This document shows, one piece after another, positions 33,836-42,953 of a stretch of 64,000 nucleotides of DNA. The notes under the pieces were generated by a model that saw nothing but the letters and a program-made list of their open reading frames with translations, searched no databases and had not been told where the DNA came from. Both the position numbers and the translations under genes were made by a program. Origin of the DNA: an uncultured Prevotellaceae bacterium (GTDB lineage: Bacteria; Bacteroidota; Bacteroidia; Bacteroidales; Muribaculaceae); NCBI GenBank assembly GCA_900318645.1, contig ONLH01000007.1, positions 54,581-118,580 on the forward strand, given 5' to 3'. Each line of letters begins with the position of its first letter. Positions within the stretch are counted from its first letter, which is position 1.

Positions 33836-33854
33836 TCCATTACATTAAATACCG

Positions 33855-33900
33855 CCCTCCAGTCGTTTGAAATCCAACCGATTGGAGGGTGTTATTTTTG
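33855..33900 (+). terminator. Terminator of typA
   Basis: CCCTCCAGTCG and CGATTGGAGGG pair (one G-T), followed by TGTTATTTTTG. Confidence 0.75.
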
Positions 33901-33983
33901 TCTGGAGTTTAAAGTAATTGTTTAACGTAGATTAGATGTCCAACTCACACGAACTGGGGATTGTCCAACTCACACGAACTGTA

Positions 33984-34059
33984 GAGACGCAAAATTTTGC
34001 GTCTCCAATCGCCAGGCGTAACCAAAAGCCTTCCCGGGAGACGCAAAATTTTGCGTCTC
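33984..34059. repeat. Two copies of the 22-bp palindrome in a composite inverted element
   Basis: Perfect palindromes at 33984-34005 and 34038-34059 are separated by 32 bp. The outer flanks are TGTA and TACA, so the whole unit (33981-34063) is itself an inverted repeat, like a miniature transposable element. Just upstream a 17-bp direct repeat, TGTCCAACTCACACGAA, occurs twice. Confidence 0.85.
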
Positions 34060-34111
34060 TACATTTAACTCGCTAAAGATTAGAACAATACCTTTTTTAC
34101 CTATCGGGACC

Positions 34112-35770
34112 CTACATGCCGATGGCCTTGATGCGTGATTCAAAGGTGTCGCGGTCGCCGATGGCGCCGTTTTTAATCTTGGCGCGGTAATTATAAATGG
34201 TGTTGACCGAGTAGTGCAGGAACTCGGCGATACGGCTGCTATCCTCAATACCCAAGCGAATGAGGGCAAAGATGCGGATATCGGTATTCAGCGTCGACGG
34301 GTTGGAAAGCGTGACGCGACACTCGGGCCGCAACAACGCATTGAAATCATCCACAAAATTGGGGAAAAGGTTCAGGAAGGTGCTGTCAAACATCTCATAC
34401 AACTCCTTGAGGTTCTTATCCCTCAACTCACTATCGCTGGTAAACTGGTGCAACGCATTGAGGTCCTTGCTTTTAGCCATCTTGTTGACACGCTTACGCA
34501 TCTCGTCAAGGCGGTCGATATAGAAGGAGCACAAGTGGATGAAGCGCCCCACATACTCATCTTTCACGCGGTTGGACTCGTTGAGTTTGAGATTGGTCTC
34601 ACGCATCTGGCTATTCAGGTCAGATAGCTGAGCATTCAGCTGTGCCAACTGTTTATTGCTGTCGCTCAAGTCATTACGTGCTCGTGCCAACTTCTTGCGC
34701 TGGCTGTTGCTGTAGAAGAGGATGACCGAGAACAATGCCGCTAGCAGAGTTGCCACAACGACAAGGACAAGCAACAGACGATTGGCCTTCTGGAGCGTTG
34801 CCTCATAGTTGTCGCTGATGGTGGTCATCACAGGAGAAATCTGGTTATTGCGTTTCAATGTGTTGAATTTGTTGGCGCACTGCCAGGCAAAACGTATGTA
34901 CCTGTATGCACGATCCATATCACCGTCAAGCATCAGCAGATTGGCCAGTTCCCACAAGGCGCCCTGGTCCATAACGGCGTTTTCCACATCGCTAAGCGCC
35001 GACTGTGACACCCAATAACGAGCCTGAACCGAGTCACCCATCAAACTATAGTCCAGATAACGGTAGAAGGCCACGATGGCATACTCATGAGAGCCCTTCT
35101 TCACCTGCTTCAAGCGCTGGTCATTGTAGGCGAGAGCGCCCTTGGCATCCTGAGCGGCAAAGCGCTCTAACTCCTTGAGCTGCAAGTCCTCATCACTGGC
35201 ACCTCCAGCCACGCCAACCATCACGTCAACCATTTGGTTATACTTGCTACGCATGGCATAGTATTCCTGCTGCAATGCCGGTACCTTGCTATAATAGGCC
35301 ATCTCACCGTACAGGTGGGAAAAGGTGCCATAATAGCGCTTCTTATCGCTGTCGTTCAGGCGATTGGGGTCAATATCCTGAAGGATGTCCATCGACTCAT
35401 GGTACATGCCCGCATCTGTACACTGGAAAGCCAGCTCCAAGTTACACTCATCGAGGCGTGCATTGTCGCCCATCTCCTGTGCCAACGAGATGCAGCGGCT
35501 CAGGTAATAAATAGCCGAGTCGTTGACATAGGAGTGGTACTCCTCGTACAAGTTGTGACACAAATCATATTGCGCGTTTGTCGCCTTGGTCACCTCTAAC
35601 GCTGTCTTGAGCTTGGCAATGCGGGTCTCTCGCAGCTGCACATATTGATCGGAACGGCTGATGGCCTCATCAAGTTGCCTGTAGGCTTGTGCCAGGTCAA
35701 CATCTGCCGCCATCGTGAGCCAGGGGAGCAACAACAGCATCAAGGTTATGGTAATGGTATTCTTTCTCAT
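34112..35770 (-). CDS. DUF6377-type membrane regulator of the beta-glucan locus
   Basis: 552 aa. Signal peptide, then a periplasmic TPR-like helical region (about residues 25-325, many ALxYxxLxxxxG units such as YYLSRCISLAQEMGD), one transmembrane helix (about 333-356, LLLVLVVVATLLAALFSVILFY), a coiled coil (RARNDLSDSNKQLAQLNAQL) and a C-terminal cytosolic part with a LuxR-like helix-turn-helix (FALIRLGIEDSSRIAEFLHY, SVNTIYNYRAKIKN). This is the DUF6377/SusR-like class that senses sugars in the periplasm and controls adjacent SusC/SusD genes. It is divergent from SusC, so it is the likely activator of that locus. Confidence 0.88.
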   Translation of the reverse strand: MRKNTITITLMLLLLPWLTMAADVDLAQAYRQLDEAISRSDQYVQLRETRIAKLKTALEVTKATNAQYDLCHNLYEEYHSYVNDSAIYYLSRCISLAQEMGDNARLDECNLELAFQCTDAGMYHESMDILQDIDPNRLNDSDKKRYYGTFSHLYGEMAYYSKVPALQQEYYAMRSKYNQMVDVMVGVAGGASDEDLQLKELERFAAQDAKGALAYNDQRLKQVKKGSHEYAIVAFYRYLDYSLMGDSVQARYWVSQSALSDVENAVMDQGALWELANLLMLDGDMDRAYRYIRFAWQCANKFNTLKRNNQISPVMTTISDNYEATLQKANRLLLVLVVVATLLAALFSVILFYSNSQRKKLARARNDLSDSNKQLAQLNAQLSDLNSQMRETNLKLNESNRVKDEYVGRFIHLCSFYIDRLDEMRKRVNKMAKSKDLNALHQFTSDSELRDKNLKELYEMFDSTFLNLFPNFVDDFNALLRPECRVTLSNPSTLNTDIRIFALIRLGIEDSSRIAEFLHYSVNTIYNYRAKIKNGAIGDRDTFESRIKAIGM

Positions 35771-35799
35771 TTATCATCATGGTTGGTTTCTATCTGTCG

Positions 35800-35807
35800 C
35801 AAATGTA
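35800..35807 (-). promoter_or_regulatory. -7 promoter element of the DUF6377 regulator gene
   Basis: The minus strand reads TACATTTG about 30 nt before ATG 35770. Confidence 0.55.
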
Positions 35808-35955
35808 CTCCTTATCTTGTTATCCCGCAAGATTCACCCCCGAAAAAGTGTAAAAACAATCATTTCCAGTCAACATCGGCACTACATTTTAACCACTTTT
35901 TAACGATTAGACGAATTTGCTAACATACTAAAAATCAATAATATATTTTTTTGAG

Positions 35956-35978
35956 GTGGATGAAATCATCCACTTTTT
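35956..35978 (+). promoter_or_regulatory. Inverted repeat upstream of the SusC promoter
   Basis: GTGGATGA-AA-TCATCCAC is a perfect 8-bp inverted repeat followed by TTTTT, about 40 bp before the SusC -7 box. It could be the regulator's binding site or a terminator-like hairpin; position before the promoter favours an operator. Confidence 0.4.
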
Positions 35979-36013
35979 ACTCATTTGTCACGCTTATACG
36001 TTCTTTATTTATA

Positions 36014-36021
36014 TATTTTTG
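36014..36021 (+). promoter_or_regulatory. -7 promoter element of the SusC operon; gap 35771-36143
   Basis: TATTTTTG, leader about 115 nt. No -33 TTTG at normal spacing (nearest 26 nt away), as expected for an activator-dependent promoter. The 373-bp gap also holds the regulator promoter at 35800 and the inverted repeat at 35956; no gene. Confidence 0.5.
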
Positions 36022-36143
36022 CATCGCAACATTGTTTTGCCAGGAATATGGCAACCGCAACAACGACCCAAAAACCTCAAGATTAGAATTGAACAAAACA
36101 GCATACAACCTAATCATTTTTATAAATTAATAAATTATGTGAC

Positions 36144-39100
36144 ATGAAAGAGAAAAGATTACTTTCACTGCTATTGACAGTCATGCTGTCCATAGTGGCA
36201 TTTGCACAGAATCAGACTTTCACGGGCACCGTCGTTGATCCCAACGGCGAGCCGGTGATTGGTGCTACAATTGTGCAAAAGGGCACGTCGAACACCACCG
36301 CAACGGACTTCGACGGCAATTTTTCCATCACCTGCCCTGCTGGTGCAGAGTTGGAAATCACTTATGTAGGTTACGGCAAGCAGACCATGCAAGCCGGTAA
36401 CAACATGTACATCACCATCACCGAGGACTCCGAGTTGCTCAACGAGGTGGTCGTGATCGGTTACGGTGTACAGAAGAAGAGCGTCGTGACGGCCTCCATC
36501 GCCAAGGTCAGCTCCGAGGACCTGGCTGGCAAGACCCGCCTGCGTGCTGAGGATGCCCTGAAGGGTATGGCCGCTGGTGTCAACGTCACCTCATCTTCGG
36601 GTCAGCCTGGCTCACAGTCGATGATCCGCATCCGTGGTATCGGTACCATCAACGACTCCAATCCTCTTTACATCATTGACGGCATGCCCACCGACCAGTA
36701 TGGTATGGAGAGCGTCAATCCCAATGATATCGAGAGCATCGAGGTGTTGAAGGATGCCGCTTCGGGTGCCATCTACGGTGCTCGTGCTGCCAACGGTGTT
36801 ATCCTCGTGACGACCAAGAAGGGTAAAACTGGCAAGGCCAACATCGACTACACCTTCTCCTATGGCTGGCAGAGCGCCTGGAGAAAGCGCAGTGTGACCA
36901 ATGCTACCGACTATGCCATCCTGCAGAATGAGCGTCGCATACAGAACGGCCTGTCTCCGCTTTATCCCGACCCCTACAACCTGACGGATGCCAACGGTGA
37001 CAAGATTGTCGGCTTCGGTACCGATTGGCAGAAGTTGCTGTTCAACGACAATGCTCCCATCATGCAGCACGACGTGAGCGTGAGCGGTGCCAGCGAGAAG
37101 GTGAACTACTATCTGTCACTGGGTTACTTCAAGCAGGACGGTATCGTGGGCGGTAACTATGGCCAGTCAAACTATGACCGTCTGACTGTCCGCGCCAACA
37201 ATACGTTCAACATCATTGACGCCACCAAGGAGCGCAACTTCCTGAACAAATTGGATCTGGGTGCTAACCTTTCCTACATGCGCGTGCACAGCACCGGCAT
37301 CGAGGCCAACTCAACGTGGGGTTCTCCCCTGGGTTCAGCCCTCTACCTGGCTCCTACCCTGCCCGTTACCTTGAGGGGTGACGCAGCAAAGGAGATGATT
37401 AAGCGCTACAGCGCCTTTGACCTGTTCTACGATGAGAACGACAATCCCTATACGATTCCCGGCTTCATCGGCAGCTATCAGGAGCAGAACAACCCCATCG
37501 CCATGATGCAAGGCAACCCCAACAAGAACTGGAGCCACAAGTTCATGCCCAAGTTCTCGATTGACCTGCAATTGTGGGATGCACTGAAGTACCACTTCAC
37601 CTACAGTGCCGAGCTCTCCTTCTGGGGCTACGACGGCGCTACCCTGCAGCACTATTACCTCTCGGGTAACAACAATGCCGACCACACCTCGGCTGTGGCC
37701 TTCAAGGGCAACAACAACACCTGGCAGGTGGAGAACACCGTAACCTACGACAAGACCTTCGGCAAGCACACCATCGGTGTTGTGCTCGGCCAGAGTGCTC
37801 TGAAGTTCAAGGGTGACGAGCTGGGTGGTTCACACTGGTATCTCGTGAACCCCGATAAGCCCAGCATCAACTACACCACTGGTGGCGATCTGGAAATCTC
37901 CACCGATGCTGATGGCAAGATGACGGGTGCCACGAGCCTCGTTGGTGTTTGGGGTGGTCCCTACACCGAGCACAGGCTGTCTTCAATGTTCGCCCGTTTG
38001 AGCTACAACTTCGACGAGCGCTACATGTTCCAGGCTACCGTCCGCCGCGATGGTTCAAGCCGCTTCGGTTCAAACCACAAGTATGGTATCTTCCCCTCAT
38101 TCTCGGCTGGTTGGAACATCATGAACGAGAAGTTCATGGAGAGCAGCCGCGACTGGTTGAACAACTTGAAGCTCCGCGTCAGCTGGGGTAAGAACGGTAA
38201 CGACAACATCGGTGACTTTGCTTACACCACCCTGACAACCATTGGTAACACCAGTAACTACTACTTCGGACAGACTGCAGCCATGGTCTATGGTTCCAAG
38301 GCCAACCGTCTCGCCAACGAAGACCTCAAGTGGGAGGAGAGCGAACAGACCGACCTCGGTATCGACCTCGGTTTCTGGAACAATAAGCTGACCTTCAGCT
38401 TTGACTACTTTATCAAGAAGACCAACGGCATGATCATCGAGATGCCTATCCCCAGCTATGTGGGTGAGGCTCGTCCTCTGGCCAACGTCGGTGATATGGA
38501 GAACAGCGGTGTTGAGTTTGAGCTCGGTTACCGTTGGAATGTTTCAGATGTACACTTTGCTGTAAAGGGTAACGCTTCTTACCTGAAGAACAAACTGAAG
38601 AACCTGGGTAATGACACCGGCTTCCTGAACTACGGCATCAGCCAGTTCAGCGACGGTGGCACTCGCGCCGAGAACGGCCAGCCCTTCCCCTTCTTCTATG
38701 GCTACAAGACCGACGGCATCCTGCAGACTCAGAACGAGGCCGACGCCTATAATGCCAAGTATGGTACCAACTCTAAACCCGGTGACTTCCGCTTCCTGGA
38801 CACCAACGCCGACAACGTGATCAACAGCGACGACCGTACCAACATCGGTAACGGTGTGCCCGACTGGACCTTCGGTCTGACATTCAACGTTGACTGGAGA
38901 GGCTTTGACTTCGGCGTATTCTTCCAGGGCGTTCATGGTGCCAACATCTTTGATGCCACCTACCGTCAGGACATCGCCTCGGGTAACTATCCCACCTGGG
39001 TTCTCCAGCGTTGGACCGGTGAGGGCACCAGCGATAAGGTTCCCACCCTCGGTGACTCCAAGAACTGGGTTTGCAGCGACATGTATATCCAGGACGGCAG

Positions 39101-39332
39101 CTACCTGCGTCTGAAGAACATCACCCTCGGTTACACCTTGAACCCGCGCCTGACTAACAAGATCCGTATCAGCCGTCTGCGCATCTTCGGTCGTGCCGAG
39201 AACCTCTTCACCTGGACCAAGTACTGGGGCTTCGATCCCGAAATCGGTTCCGGTGCCACCAGCCTCGGTGTTGACTATGGTGTTTATCCCCAGGCCCGCA
39301 CCTTCACTGTCGGATTTAACCTCTCACTCTAA
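36144..39332 (+). CDS. SusC-family TonB-linked outer-membrane transporter
   Basis: 1062 aa. Signal peptide (MKEKRLLSLLLTVMLSIVAFAQ), an N-terminal carboxypeptidase-regulatory-like domain (FTGTVVDPNGEPVIGATIVQ through DFDGNFSI to LEITYVGY), a TonB box/plug beginning LNEVVVIGYGVQKKSVVTAS, SusC signatures IRIRGIGTIN and PLYIIDGMP, and the barrel ending in RTFTVGFNLSL. It imports glycan oligosaccharides with SusD as lid. First gene of the beta-glucan operon; SusD follows after 23 bp. Confidence 0.96.
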   Translation: MKEKRLLSLLLTVMLSIVAFAQNQTFTGTVVDPNGEPVIGATIVQKGTSNTTATDFDGNFSITCPAGAELEITYVGYGKQTMQAGNNMYITITEDSELLNEVVVIGYGVQKKSVVTASIAKVSSEDLAGKTRLRAEDALKGMAAGVNVTSSSGQPGSQSMIRIRGIGTINDSNPLYIIDGMPTDQYGMESVNPNDIESIEVLKDAASGAIYGARAANGVILVTTKKGKTGKANIDYTFSYGWQSAWRKRSVTNATDYAILQNERRIQNGLSPLYPDPYNLTDANGDKIVGFGTDWQKLLFNDNAPIMQHDVSVSGASEKVNYYLSLGYFKQDGIVGGNYGQSNYDRLTVRANNTFNIIDATKERNFLNKLDLGANLSYMRVHSTGIEANSTWGSPLGSALYLAPTLPVTLRGDAAKEMIKRYSAFDLFYDENDNPYTIPGFIGSYQEQNNPIAMMQGNPNKNWSHKFMPKFSIDLQLWDALKYHFTYSAELSFWGYDGATLQHYYLSGNNNADHTSAVAFKGNNNTWQVENTVTYDKTFGKHTIGVVLGQSALKFKGDELGGSHWYLVNPDKPSINYTTGGDLEISTDADGKMTGATSLVGVWGGPYTEHRLSSMFARLSYNFDERYMFQATVRRDGSSRFGSNHKYGIFPSFSAGWNIMNEKFMESSRDWLNNLKLRVSWGKNGNDNIGDFAYTTLTTIGNTSNYYFGQTAAMVYGSKANRLANEDLKWEESEQTDLGIDLGFWNNKLTFSFDYFIKKTNGMIIEMPIPSYVGEARPLANVGDMENSGVEFELGYRWNVSDVHFAVKGNASYLKNKLKNLGNDTGFLNYGISQFSDGGTRAENGQPFPFFYGYKTDGILQTQNEADAYNAKYGTNSKPGDFRFLDTNADNVINSDDRTNIGNGVPDWTFGLTFNVDWRGFDFGVFFQGVHGANIFDATYRQDIASGNYPTWVLQRWTGEGTSDKVPTLGDSKNWVCSDMYIQDGSYLRLKNITLGYTLNPRLTNKIRISRLRIFGRAENLFTWTKYWGFDPEIGSGATSLGVDYGVYPQARTFTVGFNLSL

Positions 39333-39355
39333 CAATCCAATAAAGAATTATCAAT

Positions 39356-40891
39356 ATGAAAAAGCATATTTCAATCATAGCAGGTCTGTGTGCAGCATTT
39401 CTTGCACTGACTTCCTGCAGCGACGATTTTCTTGAGGTGAAGAACCCGACGGGTGAACCCCTTGAGGAATATTACACCGACGAGGAGACCCTTAACGAGG
39501 CACTCACTGCTGCCTATGCTCCTCTTCACTGGCCCGACTGGGACGGTTCGGCCTACAACGACCTGACCGTTGACGGTGAGATCATGGGCGACGACTTCTA
39601 TCCCGGTGGTTCTGACAACACCGACAACCAGCACTGGCACCGTCTGTTCAACTTTGAAGCCGACGGCAACAACACCCTCGCTACCCTGTGGGGCGACTTC
39701 TACAGCGGTATCAAGCGCTGCAACGATGCTGTCAAGTATGCATCGTGGGAAACCGAAGCCAGCGAGAGTTTCCGTCGTTCGATGGAGATGCAGGCCCGCC
39801 TGTTACGCGTGTACTATTATAATATCCTGTGGCACTACTACGGCAATGTGCCCTTCTATCTGGAGAACCTCACTCAGCCCTATACTGCTCCGCAGATCAC
39901 TGCTGACGAGATTTACAACAAGCTCATTCCCGAGCTCGAGGAAATCATTGCCTCCAACGTGCTCCCGATGCGTTGGCCCAATGCCGAGGCAGGTCGCGTG
40001 AGCCAGGCATTCGCCTATATGCTCTATGCCGAGATGGTTATGTACCAGAACGACAACAGCCGTTATGCAACTGCTCTGGGTTACATGAAGCAGATCATCG
40101 GTGACAGCAGCTACAAGCTCAACCCGAGTTTCAAAGACTTGTGGCAAGAGAGTGGCGAGTGGTGCTCTGAGAGCATCTTCGAGATCAACTACAACGACGA
40201 CCAGGCTCAGCGTGACTGGGGTACTCCCCTGGCTGCTGGTGGTACCGTATTCCCCACCCTGTGCTCCCCCAACGGTTGGGGTGGCGGCGAAGGCTGGGAC
40301 AGCGGTAACGATGGTTGGGGCTTCCTGCCCATGCGTCTCGAGACCTATAACATGTATGCCGATAATGACTTGCGTCGTGACGTTACCTGCTGGGACCTGC
40401 GCGGCTACAGCTACACCGAGCGCTATCAGGACACCCACATCTGGCACGGCAAGTATCGCCCGCAGTCTGCCAACAATCAGGACTGCCCGACGTCCAAGAA
40501 CCTGAACTATAACAACAACAAGCGCATCTATCGCTATGCCGAGACCCTGCTCAACGCAGCCGAGCTGCTGCTCCAGACTGGTGGCAGTGCAGCCGAGGCC
40601 GCAGGCTATGTGAATGAGGTTCGCGCACGTGCCGGTCTGCCCGCATTGGCCACCGTGACCATGGATGACATCTTCAACGAGCGTCACCTGGAATTCTGCG
40701 GCGAGGGCAAGCGCTACTTCGACCTCGTGCGTGCCGAGGGCATCCCTGGTATCACCCAGAAGGCCTCTAACGTACTCGTGCCCGACAACTACGGCTATCG
40801 TACCAACTCGTGGACTCCCAGCAAGAAGTACATCCCTCTGTCACAGAGCGAGCTCGATGCTGATCCCACGCTGGTTCAGAACAACTATTAA
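39356..40891 (+). CDS. SusD-family glycan-binding lipoprotein
   Basis: 511 aa. Lipoprotein signal ending LALTSCSDDFLEV with the usual SusD opening after the Cys. TPR-type helical segments (LLRVYYYNILWHYYGNVPFYLENL) and the C-terminal SusD signature (RYAETLLNAAELLLQ, YVNEVRARAGLPAL, IFNERHLEFCGEGKRYFDLVR) are all present. It captures oligosaccharide at the cell surface and closes over SusC. Same operon as SusC and the glycan-binding protein. Confidence 0.96.
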   Translation: MKKHISIIAGLCAAFLALTSCSDDFLEVKNPTGEPLEEYYTDEETLNEALTAAYAPLHWPDWDGSAYNDLTVDGEIMGDDFYPGGSDNTDNQHWHRLFNFEADGNNTLATLWGDFYSGIKRCNDAVKYASWETEASESFRRSMEMQARLLRVYYYNILWHYYGNVPFYLENLTQPYTAPQITADEIYNKLIPELEEIIASNVLPMRWPNAEAGRVSQAFAYMLYAEMVMYQNDNSRYATALGYMKQIIGDSSYKLNPSFKDLWQESGEWCSESIFEINYNDDQAQRDWGTPLAAGGTVFPTLCSPNGWGGGEGWDSGNDGWGFLPMRLETYNMYADNDLRRDVTCWDLRGYSYTERYQDTHIWHGKYRPQSANNQDCPTSKNLNYNNNKRIYRYAETLLNAAELLLQTGGSAAEAAGYVNEVRARAGLPALATVTMDDIFNERHLEFCGEGKRYFDLVRAEGIPGITQKASNVLVPDNYGYRTNSWTPSKKYIPLSQSELDADPTLVQNNY

Positions 40892-40918
40892 TCATCCGTA
40901 ACTTAGAGATCAAATATT

Positions 40919-42850
40919 ATGATTACCAAGATAAATAAAACATTAGCAATCATCAGTTATTGCTTGTTGGCTATTGGCTTCACCGCCTGCTCGCCCGAAG
41001 ACTTCACGGGTGCAGACCCCAATGGTCTTCCCACGGTGAGCGGTATCGACTTCAGCGTCTCTGTTGACCAAGAGACCAACCAGATGATCGCCAAGTACAC
41101 CCCGCAGCCGGGCACCTATCCCGTCTGGATTCTTGACGGTACGTCCTACTCCACCCTGCAAGAGGTGGGTTACAAGAACAGCGAGGCCGGTACTCACACT
41201 ATCGAGCTGCGTCTGGGTAACCGCAACGGCATCAGCCAGACCGGTATCAAGAAGGAATATACCTTCAACGAGTCCAAGATTGACTACACCAACGACTTCC
41301 GCCGCATCTGTGAGAAGGATTGGCGCCTCGACCACAAGGAAGTGGCCCACTTGGCTTGCGGTCCTGCTGGAGCCGATGGTACCGGATGGTGGTCGGCTCA
41401 ACCCGATGAGAAGAAGGCCTTCGGTCTGTATGACGACCGCATCTATTTCACCGCCGAGACCCGTAAGGGAGGTAAATTCCTCTACAATTGCGGTGAGGAT
41501 GGATTGACCTATGTGAACAAGGGCACCACCAAGTGGGGTCCCACAGCAAGTGACGACTGGGATGCCACCATCGGTGACCAAACCTCCAGCTGGAGTTTTG
41601 AGGTATATGACTGGGAGGATGTTAACGGCAACGTGACCAAGCAGACCTTTATCCAGCTTGCCCCCAATACCTTGTTCCCCTACATGAGTTCTGATGAGCA
41701 GTACGAGAACCCGCGTTTCCGTATCGAAATGCTGACTGCCAAGAAGATGGTGCTTATTTATGAGCCGAAGAACCGCAGCATCGCCTGGCGCTTCATCTTC
41801 ACCAGCGATCCCGAGGAGAAGGAATTTGACGGTTTCGATCCCTACAGCGACTTCAATATGTGGAAGAATGCCGAATTCAGTATGTTCTTCTGGTACGCTC
41901 CCGGCTGGAGTCAGATTGCTGATCCCGAATTTGAGGACAACGGTATTGACTATACCGTATTCCTGCCCGAGGCTACTACCGACCAGTGGCAGGCTCAGAT
42001 GGCCTTCAAGACCACCAACATCTCAACCTCGGCCGACAAGAACTATGACTTCTCTTGCATCCTCACCAGCGACAAGGACCTGAATGGTGTTACCGTGAAG
42101 CTCGTGATGGATGGCGATGACAACGTCTTCTACTTTGCTGACCGCATCGACCTGAAGGCTGGAGAGGACTACATCTTCTGGAAGAGCGACATGCCCGGTA
42201 TCGATATGGAACGTGTTAACCTGTTCTTCGACTTCGGTGGCTGTCAGGCTGGTACCACGGTCAACATCGCTAACATCGTACTCAAGGACCATGCCAACGA
42301 TGACGGCACCGTGCTGCCCGTCATTCCCGATGAGCCCACAGTAGAATGGGTAGATGTGAACTCACCCGACAACCTGGGTGCAGGCTTCAATACCGCTGGC
42401 ACAATGGGCTTCTGGTGGGCTGACGCCGGCTGGCAGCAGATTGCCGATCCCGGCTTCTCCTATGCCAATGGCGTCTATACCATCACGGCCAACAATGCTA
42501 CCTCAGCCGAGTGGCAAGCCCAGTGCTCAATCACTGGTGTGCCCCTCCATATTGAGAAAGGCCAGGGCTATGACGTGCGCGTCACCATCACCACCAATAT
42601 GGAGCTGGCTCGTGCCACCGTCAAGGTCAATAAGGATCCCGACGTGACCAATGACCCCAACACGCTTTGCTACAATGGCAAGTTTGCGCTTGAGGATGGC
42701 GAGAACGTACTCCAGTTCGTTAACGTCGTTGCCAAGAATGGTGAGGATAAAATTGAGTTCGATCAGGGTAAGATGATCTTCGACTTCGGTGGATGTCCCG
42801 CCGGATTTGAGGCCAAGATCAGCAACATCATCATCCAAAAGCACAAATAA
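40919..42850 (+). CDS. Surface glycan-binding lipoprotein with two tandem carbohydrate-binding modules
   Basis: 643 aa. Lipoprotein signal ending in AIGFTACS (Cys24). After a PKD-like domain (about 36-125) and a middle beta region there are two related modules. Module 1 (about 318-465) has WYAPGWSQIADPEF, DQWQAQMAFKTTNI and FFDFGGCQAGTTVNIANIVL; module 2 (about 485-643) has WWADAGWQQIADPGF, AEWQAQCSITGVPL and IFDFGGCPAGFEAKISNIII. The shared WxQIADPxF and FDFGGCxAG motifs show an internal duplication of a CBM4/9-like sandwich. It occupies the SusE/SGBP-B position and should bind the same glucan as the downstream GH16. Confidence 0.88.
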   Translation: MITKINKTLAIISYCLLAIGFTACSPEDFTGADPNGLPTVSGIDFSVSVDQETNQMIAKYTPQPGTYPVWILDGTSYSTLQEVGYKNSEAGTHTIELRLGNRNGISQTGIKKEYTFNESKIDYTNDFRRICEKDWRLDHKEVAHLACGPAGADGTGWWSAQPDEKKAFGLYDDRIYFTAETRKGGKFLYNCGEDGLTYVNKGTTKWGPTASDDWDATIGDQTSSWSFEVYDWEDVNGNVTKQTFIQLAPNTLFPYMSSDEQYENPRFRIEMLTAKKMVLIYEPKNRSIAWRFIFTSDPEEKEFDGFDPYSDFNMWKNAEFSMFFWYAPGWSQIADPEFEDNGIDYTVFLPEATTDQWQAQMAFKTTNISTSADKNYDFSCILTSDKDLNGVTVKLVMDGDDNVFYFADRIDLKAGEDYIFWKSDMPGIDMERVNLFFDFGGCQAGTTVNIANIVLKDHANDDGTVLPVIPDEPTVEWVDVNSPDNLGAGFNTAGTMGFWWADAGWQQIADPGFSYANGVYTITANNATSAEWQAQCSITGVPLHIEKGQGYDVRVTITTNMELARATVKVNKDPDVTNDPNTLCYNGKFALEDGENVLQFVNVVAKNGEDKIEFDQGKMIFDFGGCPAGFEAKISNIIIQKHK

Positions 42851-42854
42851 ATGT

Positions 42855-42950
42855 CAAGCGTCAGTTATCAGTTTTCAGTTTTTCAGTTGTTAGCGGCTTC
42901 CGCATTCAACCGAGAACTGAAAACTGAAAACTGAGAGCTGAAAACTCAAC
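42855..42950. repeat. TCAG/AGTT repeat pair forming a long hairpin inside the glucan operon
   Basis: A left arm of TCAGTTATCAGTTTTCAG-type units and a right arm of AACTGAAAACTGAAAACTG-type units flank a short spacer (TTAGCGGCTTCCGC...). The message can fold into a long imperfect hairpin between the binding-protein genes and the enzyme genes. Confidence 0.8.
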
Positions 42951-42953
42951 AAA

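Noticed and set aside
39803-40687. A 294-codon antisense frame over SusD
   Set aside because: Composition (Val/Leu/Gly-rich) is typical of reverse translation of a SusD gene; SusD signature is on the other strand.
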